Positions 1 through 6,479 of a stretch of DNA of 16,608 nt are shown piece after piece (the first letter of the stretch is position 1; every line of letters starts with the position of its first letter). The stretch is from contig CAMVBD010000001.1 in the NCBI GenBank assembly GCA_947165615.1, positions 1 to 16,608 on the forward strand, read 5' to 3'. The position numbers were made by a program, and so were the translations under genes. The stretch comes from an uncultured Clostridia bacterium (GTDB lineage Bacteria; Bacillota; Clostridia; Oscillospirales; Acutalibacteraceae). Below the pieces are notes generated by a model. It ran no database searches, was not told the origin of the DNA, and saw only the letters and a program-made list of their open reading frames with translations.

Positions 1-1
1 G

Positions 2-853
2 TTCGGCGTGTCCACCGATTACCTTTTAAAAGATGATCTCGAAGCAGAGCCCGGACGGGGAGAGGCGATCCCCGAGGACGCGGGCGTGAAGCTGAGGCGC
101 GTGTCCATGGGAGAAGCCCAGTCGTTTTTGATGTACCGGGATCTGGTTTCCCGCCGCGTGCCGCTGGGGGTACTGTTCTGCATCCTGTCTCCGGTCGTGC
201 TGCTGCTGCTCGGCGCGCTCAGGGAGGGCGGCCTTTTGCCCCTTTCCGAGCAGGCGGCGGTCGGGATCGGCCTGCTGGTCCTCATCCTGCTGGTCGGCGG
301 TGCGGTCGCGCTGTTTGTTGTGACGGGCCTGTCCGGCAAGCCCTTCGAGTATCTGTCCAAGGAGCCCTTTGAGACCGAATACGGCGTCGACGGCTTTGTA
401 AAAGAGAGACGGGACCGCGAGCGCGGCACGTTTGCGGCGTTTTTGGTCAGCGGGATCGTATTGTGCGTATTGTCCGCCGTGCCGATCTTTGCGGCAATGA
501 TCCTTCCTTCGACGAACGAGGCGGGCGAAGCGCCGCGCTACGGCGTCGCCGTGTCGCTTTTGCTGGTCATGGTCGGCGTCGGCGTGTATCTGATCATTCG
601 CGCTTCGGTGCGCCGCGACAGCTGCGCCATTCTGCTGCAGGAGGGCGACTATTCCGAGGAGAAAAAGGAAGAACAGAAGCGGACCCAGACCTTGTCCGCC
701 GTGTACTGGGGCGTTGTGACCGCGGGATACCTCGGCTACAGTTTTGTGACGATGGACTGGAAAAGAAGCTGGATCGTCTGGCCCGTGGCGGCGGTGCTCT
801 ACGGCGTCGTAGTCGCGATCTTTACGGCGGTGAAAAAGAACGGCGGCAAATAA
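2..853 (+). CDS. XRE-family regulator with C-terminal membrane domain, 5'-truncated by the window edge
   Basis: The reading frame is open from base 2 and begins FGVSTDYLLKDD. That is the typical last helix and exit of an XRE (HTH_3) DNA-binding domain, which commonly ends in FGVS-DYLL before a linker. The GTG at 8 is therefore an internal valine codon, and the true start with the HTH lies left of the window. After a charged linker of about 35 residues the protein has about six hydrophobic segments, near window residues 50-70, 85-105, 142-165, 178-200, 230-250 and 255-275. A long charged cytoplasmic stretch containing EEKKEEQKR lies between the fourth and fifth. It ends in a lysine-rich tail. 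Membrane-tethered XRE regulators with this plan are common in Clostridia; their signals are mostly unknown. No clear terminator follows. The partial HTH is seen directly; the regulator role is inferred from it. Confidence 0.8.
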   Translation, partial: FGVSTDYLLKDDLEAEPGRGEAIPEDAGVKLRRVSMGEAQSFLMYRDLVSRRVPLGVLFCILSPVVLLLLGALREGGLLPLSEQAAVGIGLLVLILLVGGAVALFVVTGLSGKPFEYLSKEPFETEYGVDGFVKERRDRERGTFAAFLVSGIVLCVLSAVPIFAAMILPSTNEAGEAPRYGVAVSLLLVMVGVGVYLIIRASVRRDSCAILLQEGDYSEEKKEEQKRTQTLSAVYWGVVTAGYLGYSFVTMDWKRSWIVWPVAAVLYGVVVAIFTAVKKNGGK

Positions 854-905
854 AGCCCAAAATATGAACGAATCGTGAATTTTTGCGGACACACGGAAAT
901 TAAGG

Positions 906-934
906 TGGCAAACGGAAACCGGATGTGATACAAT
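906..934 (+). promoter_or_regulatory. Promoter of the HAD phosphatase gene
   Basis: The -10 hexamer TACAAT at 929-934 is preceded by TG at the extended -10 position. A weak -35 TGGCAA lies at 906-911, 17 bp upstream. An in-frame GTG at 925 lies inside the -10 region, so it cannot be the start of the downstream gene. Confidence 0.6.
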
Positions 935-947
935 ATCCTTCGCCTTT

Positions 948-1006
948 GCGCCGGGAATGCGGCAAAACGGAACCCCGGCGCCGAAAAACGGAGCGGAGAC
1001 CCGCTC
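948..1006 (+). other. Two hairpins in the HAD gene leader
   Basis: The untranslated leader between the promoter and the ATG at 1027 contains a perfect 8-bp inverted repeat (948-955 with 974-981, GCGCCGGG arms). A second 6-bp stem with a 4-base loop follows (991-996 with 1001-1006, GAGCGG arms). There is no U-tract, so this is not a terminator. I recognise no riboswitch class; it may stabilise the message or simply be GC-rich leader. Confidence 0.35.
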
Positions 1007-1026
1007 TATCAGAAAGGAAGAAGAGA

Positions 1027-2217
1027 ATGAACAACATCAAAACCTGGAAGATCCTGACCGCCGTGCTGCTGTGCGCTCTGTTCGCGGTCAGCTGTCTGTA
1101 CGGCTTCGGCGTGGGCATGAAAAAAGACGCCCCGGCGACGCCCGGCGAGCAGACAAGCGAGCAGCCCGCTTCGTCCTCTGAGCCCGGTTCGGTCCCCGCG
1201 GGCGACGACGCGCCGGCAAGCGAGGAGCCGAAGACCGACGGCGAAAGCATGCTGTCCCTGTGGGCAGCCGATGCCGCGTCCAAAAAGGCGCTGATCGAGT
1301 ACGTCGAGACGGTCACGGACGAGACGAGCGAAAACTTTATCCCGGTCGAAAACCGCGTGGCGGTGTTCGATCTGGACGGCACGCTGTTCTGCGAGACCGA
1401 CCCCAACTACTTTGACTATACCCTGCTCAAGTACCGCGTGCTCGAGGACCCCGATTACATCGACAAGGCCTCCGACTTTGAAAAGGAAGTCGCGAACAAG
1501 ATCAAGGAGCAAAACGAGACCGGCGCGTCCTTTAAGGGGCTGGAGGTCGACCACGGCAGAGCCGTCGCCTCCGCCTTTGCCGGTATGACCGTCGAGGAGT
1601 TCAACGCCTACATTCAGGAGTTCAAAAAGCAGCCCATGCCGAGTTACGAGGGCATGAACCGCGGCGACGGCTGGTATCTGCCCATGCTGCAGGTCGTCGA
1701 ATACCTCAAGGCCAACGATTTTACCGTCTACGTCGTCAGCGGCACCGACCGCTTCATCGTGCGCGGGATCGTGGACAACTCCCCGCTTCATCTCCCCATG
1801 GGGCAGATCATCGGCTCCGACGAAACGCTGGTCGCGCCGGATCAGGGCGATGCCGACGGCCTCGATTACGTCTATGACGACAACGACAAGCTCGTCCTCG
1901 GCGGCGAGTTCATCGTCAAGAACCTCAAGATGAACAAGGTCACCGTCATCATGCAGGAGATCGGCGTGCAGCCCGTGCTGTCCTTCGGCAACTCCACCGG
2001 CGACGCCAGCATGGCGGAGTACACGACGAGCGGCAACAAGTATCTGAGCCTTGCCTTTATGCTCTGCTGCGACGACACCGAGCGCGAAAACGGCAACGAG
2101 GAAAAGGCGCAGAAGATGGTCGACCTGTGCGCCGAGTTCGACTGGGTCCCGGTCTCCATGAAAAACGACTGGACCACCATCTACGGCGACGGCGTCACCA
2201 AAAAGGCCGCCGAATAA
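1027..2217 (+). CDS. Secreted or membrane-anchored HAD-superfamily phosphatase
   Basis: The 396-residue protein starts at ATG 1027, after the purine-rich site GGAAGAAGAG. Upstream in-frame starts lie in the promoter. Residues 8-30 are hydrophobic. Cys23 lies in AVSC, an imperfect lipobox, so a lipoprotein or an uncleaved anchor are both possible. Residues 35-72 are a Pro/Ser/Glu-rich linker typical of surface proteins. The catalytic core carries HAD motif I FDLDGT (nucleophile Asp115, Asp117), motif II VVSGT (Ser238), probable lysine motif III around 298-304, and motif IV GNSTGD (Asp326). This order, with a large helical insert after motif I, resembles phosphoserine-phosphatase-like (type I cap) enzymes. 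The substrate is unknown; an extracellular phosphomonoester is plausible. Its last 30 codons recur as a fragment at 4853-4945. Confidence 0.85.
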   Translation: MNNIKTWKILTAVLLCALFAVSCLYGFGVGMKKDAPATPGEQTSEQPASSSEPGSVPAGDDAPASEEPKTDGESMLSLWAADAASKKALIEYVETVTDETSENFIPVENRVAVFDLDGTLFCETDPNYFDYTLLKYRVLEDPDYIDKASDFEKEVANKIKEQNETGASFKGLEVDHGRAVASAFAGMTVEEFNAYIQEFKKQPMPSYEGMNRGDGWYLPMLQVVEYLKANDFTVYVVSGTDRFIVRGIVDNSPLHLPMGQIIGSDETLVAPDQGDADGLDYVYDDNDKLVLGGEFIVKNLKMNKVTVIMQEIGVQPVLSFGNSTGDASMAEYTTSGNKYLSLAFMLCCDDTERENGNEEKAQKMVDLCAEFDWVPVSMKNDWTTIYGDGVTKKAAE

Positions 2218-2252
2218 ACCGGACCTGTACAAAAAGACCGCCGTCGGAGTTT
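2125..2252 (+). repeat. Direct repeat, copy 1: HAD gene tail plus terminator (partner 4853-4980)
   Basis: By direct alignment these 128 bases match 4853-4980 except at three positions. All three are synonymous third-codon changes (ACC/ACG, GTC/GTG, AAG/AAA). The repeat covers the last 30 codons of the HAD gene, its stop and the left arm of its terminator. The two copies are 2728 bp apart and flank the AT-rich lipase region. Confidence 0.95.
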
Positions 2253-2273
2253 TTCCGGCGGCTTTTCCTTTTT
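2236..2273 (+). terminator. Rho-independent terminator of the HAD gene
   Basis: GCCGTCGG (2240-2247) pairs with CCGGCGGC (2255-2262) with one G-U pair. The hairpin is followed by a T-rich run TTTTCCTTTTT. Confidence 0.85.
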
Positions 2274-2292
2274 GCCGGATGGAGAAAGCATT

Positions 2293-2358
2293 TACAAAAA
2301 CCGCTTTTTCTGTCGAAATCGAGTCCGGGCTTTCAGGCTTGCCAAGCCGGAAAAATAA
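2293..2358 (+). pseudogene. Decayed 3' end of a lipid-kinase gene, paralogous to 7165-8073
   Basis: These 66 bases align with the last 66 bases of the intact kinase gene (8008-8073), both ending in TAA. Matching blocks include a 14-base run at the start (TACAAAAACCGCTT), an 11-base run TCGAAATCGAG, and CTTGCC plus GCCGGAA near the stop. One insertion and one deletion shift the frame in the middle, so the encoded tail is scrambled. There is no room for the rest of the gene: the HAD terminator lies just upstream. The following terminator (2433-2467) also matches the one after the intact kinase, which makes chance similarity unlikely. It is probably non-coding now. Confidence 0.75.
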
Positions 2359-2432
2359 ATATAAGAAAGTGGGCCGCCGGGACGTCGGCTCCCGCGGTGC
2401 GTCAACCGAACCCGGCGTTTCGCCGACAACAG
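2359..2432. other. GC-rich insert between kinase-tail stop and its terminator
   Basis: The intact kinase gene has only about 7 bases between its stop and terminator, whereas here about 74 bases intervene. The segment has a GC-rich core with GTCGGC/GCCGAC arms about 35 bases apart and no start codon with a ribosome site. I do not recognise it; it may be a small repetitive-element remnant or junction debris. Confidence 0.4.
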
Positions 2433-2467
2433 AAAAAAGGAGCGGATCTTCAAAAGTCCGCTTTTTT
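2433..2467 (+). terminator. Terminator matching the lipid-kinase terminator
   Basis: AGCGGA..CTT pairs with AAGTCCGCT around a CAAA loop and is followed by TTTTTT. The core GCGGANCTTCAAAAGTCCGC also occurs at 8086-8105 behind the intact kinase gene. It isolates the lipase promoter from upstream transcription. Confidence 0.85.
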
Positions 2468-2535
2468 ACACAACAGACCGCATTTGTATAAATCTGATTA
2501 CTTTTTTCAAAACTGTATAACATGAGACAAAGGGG

Positions 2536-2563
2536 TTGCTTCTTTTTCCGAAAGGGCTATAAT
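2536..2563 (+). promoter_or_regulatory. Promoter of the lipase / small membrane protein operon
   Basis: TTGCTT (2536-2541) and a perfect TATAAT (2558-2563) are separated by 16 bp. The composition turns AT-rich from about 2470 on. The rest of 2468-2535 shows no gene. Confidence 0.75.
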
Positions 2564-2568
2564 AAAAG

Positions 2569-2609
2569 TTCCAAATAACAAAGTATAGAGTCAAGATAGT
2601 TATTTGGAA
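2569..2609 (+). promoter_or_regulatory. Perfect 11-bp inverted repeat just downstream of the lipase -10
   Basis: TTCCAAATAAC (2569-2579) is exactly complementary to GTTATTTGGAA (2599-2609), with a 19-base spacer. It begins about 6 bases after the -10, so it spans the transcription start and early leader. It could be an operator, or an mRNA hairpin that sequesters or protects the 5' end. No U-tract follows the right arm, so a terminator is unlikely. Confidence 0.6.
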
Positions 2610-2622
2610 AAGAAAGGAGTCA

Positions 2623-2727
2623 ATGTCTAAAGAAAGTGCAAAATTCAGACATGCACTGAAAAACTATTCTATAAAGGGAAGAAAAAATGGTGAAGAAAGA
2701 AAAAAGTTTAAAAAGGAAAAACACTAA
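2623..2727 (+). CDS. Possible 34-residue leader peptide overlapping the lipase start
   Basis: ATG 2623 follows AAAGGAG by only 3 bases, which is closer than usual. The frame runs 34 codons to TAA at 2725-2727, overlapping the first 14 codons of the lipase gene in another frame. The product would be very basic and Lys-rich, starting MSKESAKFRHALKN. It could couple translation to the lipase. Equally, the AGGAG may be fortuitous in an AT-rich leader. I recognise no family. Confidence 0.25.
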   Translation: MSKESAKFRHALKNYSIKGRKNGEERKKFKKEKH

Positions 2728-4345
2728 AAGAGTTGGATCTCTTATAATTGCCGTACTGTTGGTTGTAGCATATTTTTCTCAAAGTAGTTCTGTCATAATA
2801 AAAAGTTATGCCGCAGCCGCAACAAAAAACAAAGCAATTGTTATTATTCCTGGAATTGCAGGAAGTTCCCTTGAAACTATGAGCGGTGATCATATTTGGC
2901 TCACTACCGATATAAATAAATTAATGCAAATGGAATGCAATGAGGATGGGACAAGTATTAATGAGTTAAGGAACAAAAAAGGTGATATTCATCTTATTGA
3001 ACTCGGATGTTTACGTCTTGAAACTTCTCTCATATTCTATTTTGGCACAAAGTATGATGTTAAATTATTCACATATGATTGGAGATTAAGTTGTTCAGAA
3101 GCAGCTATTAAACTTCAACAATTGGTCCAACCATATTCCGAGGTGATAATTGTTGCGCATAGTATGGGAGGATTGGTCGCATCCAAGTTTTTGGCTAATT
3201 CCAGTGAGAATCGAGCCAAAGTTTCAAAAGTGATTGCGATCGGAACGCCTTTTACGGGATCTGTTAAAGGCTTATATGTCATGGAAACCGGTGAATTTGC
3301 TTCTATTGCTTCAGGGCTGAATGATACATTTAAGTCATTAGCCAAAAATTTTCCTGCTGTATATGAGTTACTTCCTACAAAGGACTATCTAAAAGGGAAT
3401 GATCCATATATAAGTAAAACGCAAACCAATGGAGTGGAACAAACTCTTAGTACGCATGGACTGTCTTGGAGTTATATGAGAGGAAGACCGTGGGGGAGAA
3501 CGTCTTCAAACTTGGTTAAACCAATGTTCGGTCGAGCGCAGTCTTTTCATAATTCTTTAGTTGTTAATGGTTCTCACATCGCGAACGGTTTGTTAACAGA
3601 GTATCACATGATTATTGGGTTTGGACAGGATACTCCCTCCAGAGTTATTTATAATTCGGATGGCACGATTAAAAAGTACGAACTGAATAACAACGGAGAT
3701 GGAACTGTAACGACAGCGAGTGCGGTGTACAATAGAGGGTCAAACACAGTATTGCACGTTAGAGCATCTCATACTGGATTAACTTGGAATACTTCCGTAA
3801 GAGATATGGTAATAGAAATAATAAAAGGGACAGGCTCTTCTATTCCTAGTACGGTTAGTAAAAACTCTGATAAAAGCAAAGAATTATACCCGACTAACGA
3901 AAAAGGATGGCTAATAGGAGAGGATAATAATAGAACGGAAGTACTTGTTTATTCGGGGAAACTTGATAGAATGAGGAATTCAAAGGGAGAAGAATTAAAA
4001 ACAATAGGAAATACGATCTTTCTCGAAAAAGAAGACGGTTCCAGGGAAACGTATGGTACGGTTTGGTCTTTGGGCAATCATTCCTATCAGTATTCGTTTC
4101 TCAACAAAGAAGTCTCGTATGAAGTTGTTCCCGAAAAAAATACAGAGGCGGAAATGGTTGTTTCCTATATGTCAGACGGTTATTATACAAAATCTTTATC
4201 CGCTTCCGATATTTCCTCTGCATTTAGCATGATTGTCTCAGATAATAATGGGAAAAACATTGCAGTTGAAAATGAACATAAGACTTCTGTGGTGTTTGTT
4301 GAATCAACAGACGAGGAATTAGCGGAAATGAACAATACGAGGTGA
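2687..4345 (+). CDS. Secreted LCAT-like lipase/acyltransferase (alpha/beta hydrolase)
   Basis: The 552-residue protein starts at ATG 2687, preceded by AAAGGGA at good spacing. A basic N-terminus and hydrophobic stretch (residues 17-44) ending KSYAAA indicate a signal peptide. The lecithin:cholesterol acyltransferase fold is indicated by IIPGIAGSSL (52-61, oxyanion region), the family-typical YDWR (130-133), AHSMGG with nucleophile Ser159, GDGTV with Asp338, and SHTGL with His362. Order and spacing fit a complete Ser-Asp-His triad. Residues 380-552 form an additional, probably beta-rich C-terminal region that I do not recognise. Likely activity is hydrolysis or acyl transfer on glycero- or phospholipids outside the cell; the substrate is unknown. 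The gene is strikingly AT-rich: 21 of 60 bases are G/C at 3001-3060, against 43 of 60 at 7501-7560 in the kinase gene. This suggests recent acquisition. The next gene starts 7 bases after the stop. Confidence 0.85.
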   Translation: MVKKEKSLKRKNTKRVGSLIIAVLLVVAYFSQSSSVIIKSYAAAATKNKAIVIIPGIAGSSLETMSGDHIWLTTDINKLMQMECNEDGTSINELRNKKGDIHLIELGCLRLETSLIFYFGTKYDVKLFTYDWRLSCSEAAIKLQQLVQPYSEVIIVAHSMGGLVASKFLANSSENRAKVSKVIAIGTPFTGSVKGLYVMETGEFASIASGLNDTFKSLAKNFPAVYELLPTKDYLKGNDPYISKTQTNGVEQTLSTHGLSWSYMRGRPWGRTSSNLVKPMFGRAQSFHNSLVVNGSHIANGLLTEYHMIIGFGQDTPSRVIYNSDGTIKKYELNNNGDGTVTTASAVYNRGSNTVLHVRASHTGLTWNTSVRDMVIEIIKGTGSSIPSTVSKNSDKSKELYPTNEKGWLIGEDNNRTEVLVYSGKLDRMRNSKGEELKTIGNTIFLEKEDGSRETYGTVWSLGNHSYQYSFLNKEVSYEVVPEKNTEAEMVVSYMSDGYYTKSLSASDISSAFSMIVSDNNGKNIAVENEHKTSVVFVESTDEELAEMNNTR

Positions 4346-4352
4346 AGCCATA

Positions 4353-4778
4353 ATGAAAAAGCAAAAAGAGCCAAACGCCGGTCCTGTACGTGGCTACGTT
4401 CATTTTGTAAAACTTGTTATTGTGATTGCAAGCCTGCTGGGGTGCGTTTTGACGATTCTCGCGCGGTTGAAGGATGAAACAACGCTTTTTGATCCGATTA
4501 CAAAAGCCGACCCGATCGTCTTTCAGTCGTCGGCGTTTCACGGCGCGGTCGCGCTGATCTTTGTCGCCGTGGCGGCCTTGCTTATTCTGCTGGCGCTGTA
4601 TTTTTTGGGAAAAATCGATTTCGGAACGCTTGCAAAGCCCTATTTTTTGTCGGTCGCCGCGCTTGTTTCCCTGTTTTTGATCCTGTTTCTCTTTGTCCTG
4701 TTCCCCTTGTTTTGCTGGATCGTCGATCTGATCATCACGCTTATTTCTTTCGGCGCTTCGCAGTTTTTGTTCCACTGA
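4353..4778 (+). CDS. Small hydrophobic membrane protein, unknown function
   Basis: The 141-residue protein starts at ATG 4353, after GAGGTG, 7 bases beyond the lipase stop, so the two are almost certainly co-transcribed. It has three or four hydrophobic segments (about 19-40, 63-90, 98-118, possibly 118-132), a charged N-terminus, and the C-terminal motif CWIV..I....I..GASQF..H. I recognise no domain. Base composition shifts from lipase-like AT-richness to the GC-richness of the host within its first 100 bases. This suggests the membrane protein belongs to the resident genome and the lipase was placed in front of it. A diverged copy of its tail survives at 8131-8205. A role in anchoring or exporting the lipase is possible but not shown. 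Confidence 0.7.
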   Translation: MKKQKEPNAGPVRGYVHFVKLVIVIASLLGCVLTILARLKDETTLFDPITKADPIVFQSSAFHGAVALIFVAVAALLILLALYFLGKIDFGTLAKPYFLSVAALVSLFLILFLFVLFPLFCWIVDLIITLISFGASQFLFH

Positions 4779-4816
4779 GATGAAGACCATTCATTCCTTG
4801 GGAAAGGATATGTTTT

Positions 4817-4834
4817 AAGGGGCTGTCCCCTTTT
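4817..4834 (+). terminator. Terminator of the lipase operon
   Basis: AAGGGG (4817-4822) pairs with CCCCTT (4827-4832) around CTGT and runs into TTTTG. Confidence 0.65.
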
Positions 4835-4840
4835 GTATCG

Positions 4841-4861
4841 TAGGGGCGCACACTGTGCGCC
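4841..4861. repeat. REP-like palindrome at the mosaic junction
   Basis: GGCGCACA (4845-4852) and TGTGCGCC (4854-4861) form a perfect 8-bp palindrome around one base, preceded by TAGG. From memory, GTAGGGGCG...CGCC intergenic palindromes are frequent in Oscillospiraceae-type genomes. The right arm CTGTGCGCC is at the same time the first nine bases of the duplicated HAD tail, so the breakpoint lies within this short shared sequence. Confidence 0.6.
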
Positions 4862-4945
4862 GAGTTCGACTGGGTCCCGGTCTCCATGAAAAACGACTGG
4901 ACCACGATCTACGGCGACGGCGTGACCAAAAAAGCCGCCGAATAA
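4853..4945 (+). pseudogene. Truncated second copy of the HAD phosphatase gene (last 30 codons)
   Basis: The fragment corresponds to residues 367-396 of the protein encoded at 1027-2217 and ends at the same TAA. It has three synonymous differences and no amino-acid change. A TAG lies in frame at 4841-4843, and no start with a ribosome site is present, so it is not a gene. The complete absence of missense changes suggests the two copies diverged while both were translated and that this copy was cut off later. The alternative is a very recent duplication with too few changes to judge. The neighbours are a lipase-operon terminator on the left and the convergent GH43 gene on the right. Confidence 0.9.
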
Positions 4946-4965
4946 ACCGGACCTGTACAAAAAGA

Positions 4966-4998
4966 CCGCCGTCGGAGTTTACCGGCGGCGGCTTCATT
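4966..4998. terminator. Hairpin between the HAD tail fragment and the convergent GH43 gene
   Basis: GCCGTCGG (4968-4975) pairs with CCGGCGGC (4982-4989), the same stem as the HAD terminator. The loop is shorter and the T-tract poorer (CTTCATTTTT). Being immediately after the GH43 stop, it may now terminate that minus-strand gene. Confidence 0.55.
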
Positions 4999-4999
4999 T

Positions 5000-6304
5000 T
5001 TATTCGGTCTTTTTGAAAAACAGGGCGTCGAGTTCGCCCGGGGCGTCCCCGCAGCCGGTGACCGTCAGCGTGACGCCGAAGAGCCCCGCGTCCGCTATAA
5101 ACGAACCCGTTTCCTCCTTTAAGTCCTCCGTCGCCGGAAGCGGCAGGTCGAGGACGTGCCGCTTCCCGAGGGTCAGACGCAGAACGCCGCCCGCCGGAAA
5201 CCGGTGCCGCAGGGTCAAGGCGTACGTTCCTTCGGAAAACCGGGCGGGCGTGAACGCAAAGCCCGCGCCCGCGCTCAGTCCCACGGCGGGGTGCCGGCCG
5301 TCCTCGGTCTCGGTGACGTACGCCCCGCCGAAAAACCGGCAGGCGTTGACGGGACTTGTAAGGGATTCCGGCAAAAGGGTCTTTACAAAGCCGTTGGTGG
5401 TGGGAAAGGCCTGCTTTATGACGCCGTTTTTTTCGTCGACCTCCAGTTTTTCGACTCTGGCGCGGCGGGAATAGCAGGACCGGTTTGAGGACGCGTGGTA
5501 AAAAACGAACCAGTCGTCGGCGATCTTGCAGACGGAGCCGTGGTTGTTCCACGTTTCGGGGTCCAGCCCGTCGTTGTCGATCACCGTGCCCATTCGGACG
5601 TACGGCCCGTAGGGGGAGGGGGCAAGGGCGTAGTCGAGTTTTGTCGGCCTGCCGCCGCGGTTGGGACAGGCTTCGGTGTATTCCGAGGCGTAGATCATGC
5701 AGTACCGGTCTCCGAGTTTTTTCAGCGACGAGCCCTCATGAAAGCCCTCTTTTCCGTCGTCGTTGGTCAAAACGTCCGTGTGCAGCGTTTCGGGCTTTAA
5801 GGTGCACAGATCGTCCCCGAGCTCCGCCACGTTCAGATGAAACTGCCCCCACGTGTAGTAGCGTTTGCCGCCGGCGGACAAAAGGGACGGGTCGCTGCCC
5901 CGGATCGACTCACCGGCGAGCGTGATGCGCCGGGCATTCCCCAAGGGACCGGCGGGGGAGTCGCTTTCGGCAACGCCCTCGCTGCCGTCGGACAGGCAGA
6001 AAAAGAGATAATATTTTCCGTTGTGATACAAAGCGTCCGGCGCGTAAAGGTCGGCGTCCGACCACGGCACAGCCGCCGTCGAAAAACTGACGCCGTGGTC
6101 CGTCCAATCCGTCAGGTCCGAAACGGGCGCCGAAAAGGCGCGGTATTCCTTGGAGCAGTAGCCGCCGCCAAAGCGGTCAAGTGACCCGTACAGCCAGACG
6201 CGGGACCCGAAGACCTTGGGCTCCCCGTCGGGGACGTAGGTTGAAAAATCTAAAAAGGGATTGAGCCCCGGTGTGCGGGGGACGGGGGGAAAGACGTTTT
6301 TCAT
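5000..6304 (-). CDS. Cytoplasmic GH43-family glycosidase (arabinofuranosidase/xylosidase type)
   Basis: The 434-residue protein has its start chosen at the ATG at 6304-6302, which follows GGAGGG by four bases. The 18 extra upstream codons would run through the -10 element. The five-bladed propeller signatures of GH43 are present: an N-terminal PDGEPKVFG..VWLYGS stretch with candidate base Asp26, APD (Asp90, likely pKa modulator), FHEGSSL with candidate acid Glu190, and the NNHGS block near 253-257. The C-terminal 110 residues look like a beta-sandwich accessory domain. There is no signal peptide, so it would act on imported arabino- or xylo-oligosaccharides. Exact specificity cannot be assigned. 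It is a single-gene unit with its own promoter, divergent from the YhhN-kinase pair. No transporter or sugar regulator is next to it in this window. Confidence 0.85.
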   Translation of the reverse strand: MKNVFPPVPRTPGLNPFLDFSTYVPDGEPKVFGSRVWLYGSLDRFGGGYCSKEYRAFSAPVSDLTDWTDHGVSFSTAAVPWSDADLYAPDALYHNGKYYLFFCLSDGSEGVAESDSPAGPLGNARRITLAGESIRGSDPSLLSAGGKRYYTWGQFHLNVAELGDDLCTLKPETLHTDVLTNDDGKEGFHEGSSLKKLGDRYCMIYASEYTEACPNRGGRPTKLDYALAPSPYGPYVRMGTVIDNDGLDPETWNNHGSVCKIADDWFVFYHASSNRSCYSRRARVEKLEVDEKNGVIKQAFPTTNGFVKTLLPESLTSPVNACRFFGGAYVTETEDGRHPAVGLSAGAGFAFTPARFSEGTYALTLRHRFPAGGVLRLTLGKRHVLDLPLPATEDLKEETGSFIADAGLFGVTLTVTGCGDAPGELDALFFKKTE

Positions 6305-6340
6305 AAAGCCCTCCGGTTTGCGGCGACAGCCGTTTTTTTG

Positions 6341-6369
6341 ATTGTAGCAGAAACGCACAAAAAAGGCAA
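6341..6369 (-). promoter_or_regulatory. Promoter of the GH43 gene
   Basis: Read on the minus strand: TTGCCT (6369-6364), a 17-bp spacer, and TACAAT (6346-6341). The leader before the ATG at 6304 is about 30 bases. Confidence 0.75.
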
Positions 6370-6409
6370 GCAGGACGCCGGAAAACGCGGGATTTTGGGA
6401 AAAAGCCTC

Positions 6410-6438
6410 TTTTCAAACGAAAAAAACTGTGCTATATT
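6410..6438 (+). promoter_or_regulatory. Promoter of the YhhN-kinase operon
   Basis: A weak -35 TTTTCA (6410-6415) and a -10 TATATT (6433-6438) are separated by 17 bp, 42 bp before the ATG. Confidence 0.5.
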
Positions 6439-6479
6439 GAAAACAGGGAAGATCCATTATCCGAACGGGAGGTCTTTTT

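Noticed and set aside
1009..2523. 504-codon open frame on the minus strand opposite the HAD gene
   Set aside because: It is the antisense shadow of a GC-rich gene with clear HAD motifs, and it has no ribosome site. Its similarity to a minus frame at 4640-4960 merely reflects the duplicated HAD tail.
2125..4980. Integrative element using the HAD gene tail as an attachment site
   Set aside because: A 3'-tail direct repeat flanking foreign DNA fits that pattern, but no integrase or other mobility gene lies between the repeats. The kinase and membrane-protein tails also show a broader rearrangement. Not excluded, only unsupported.
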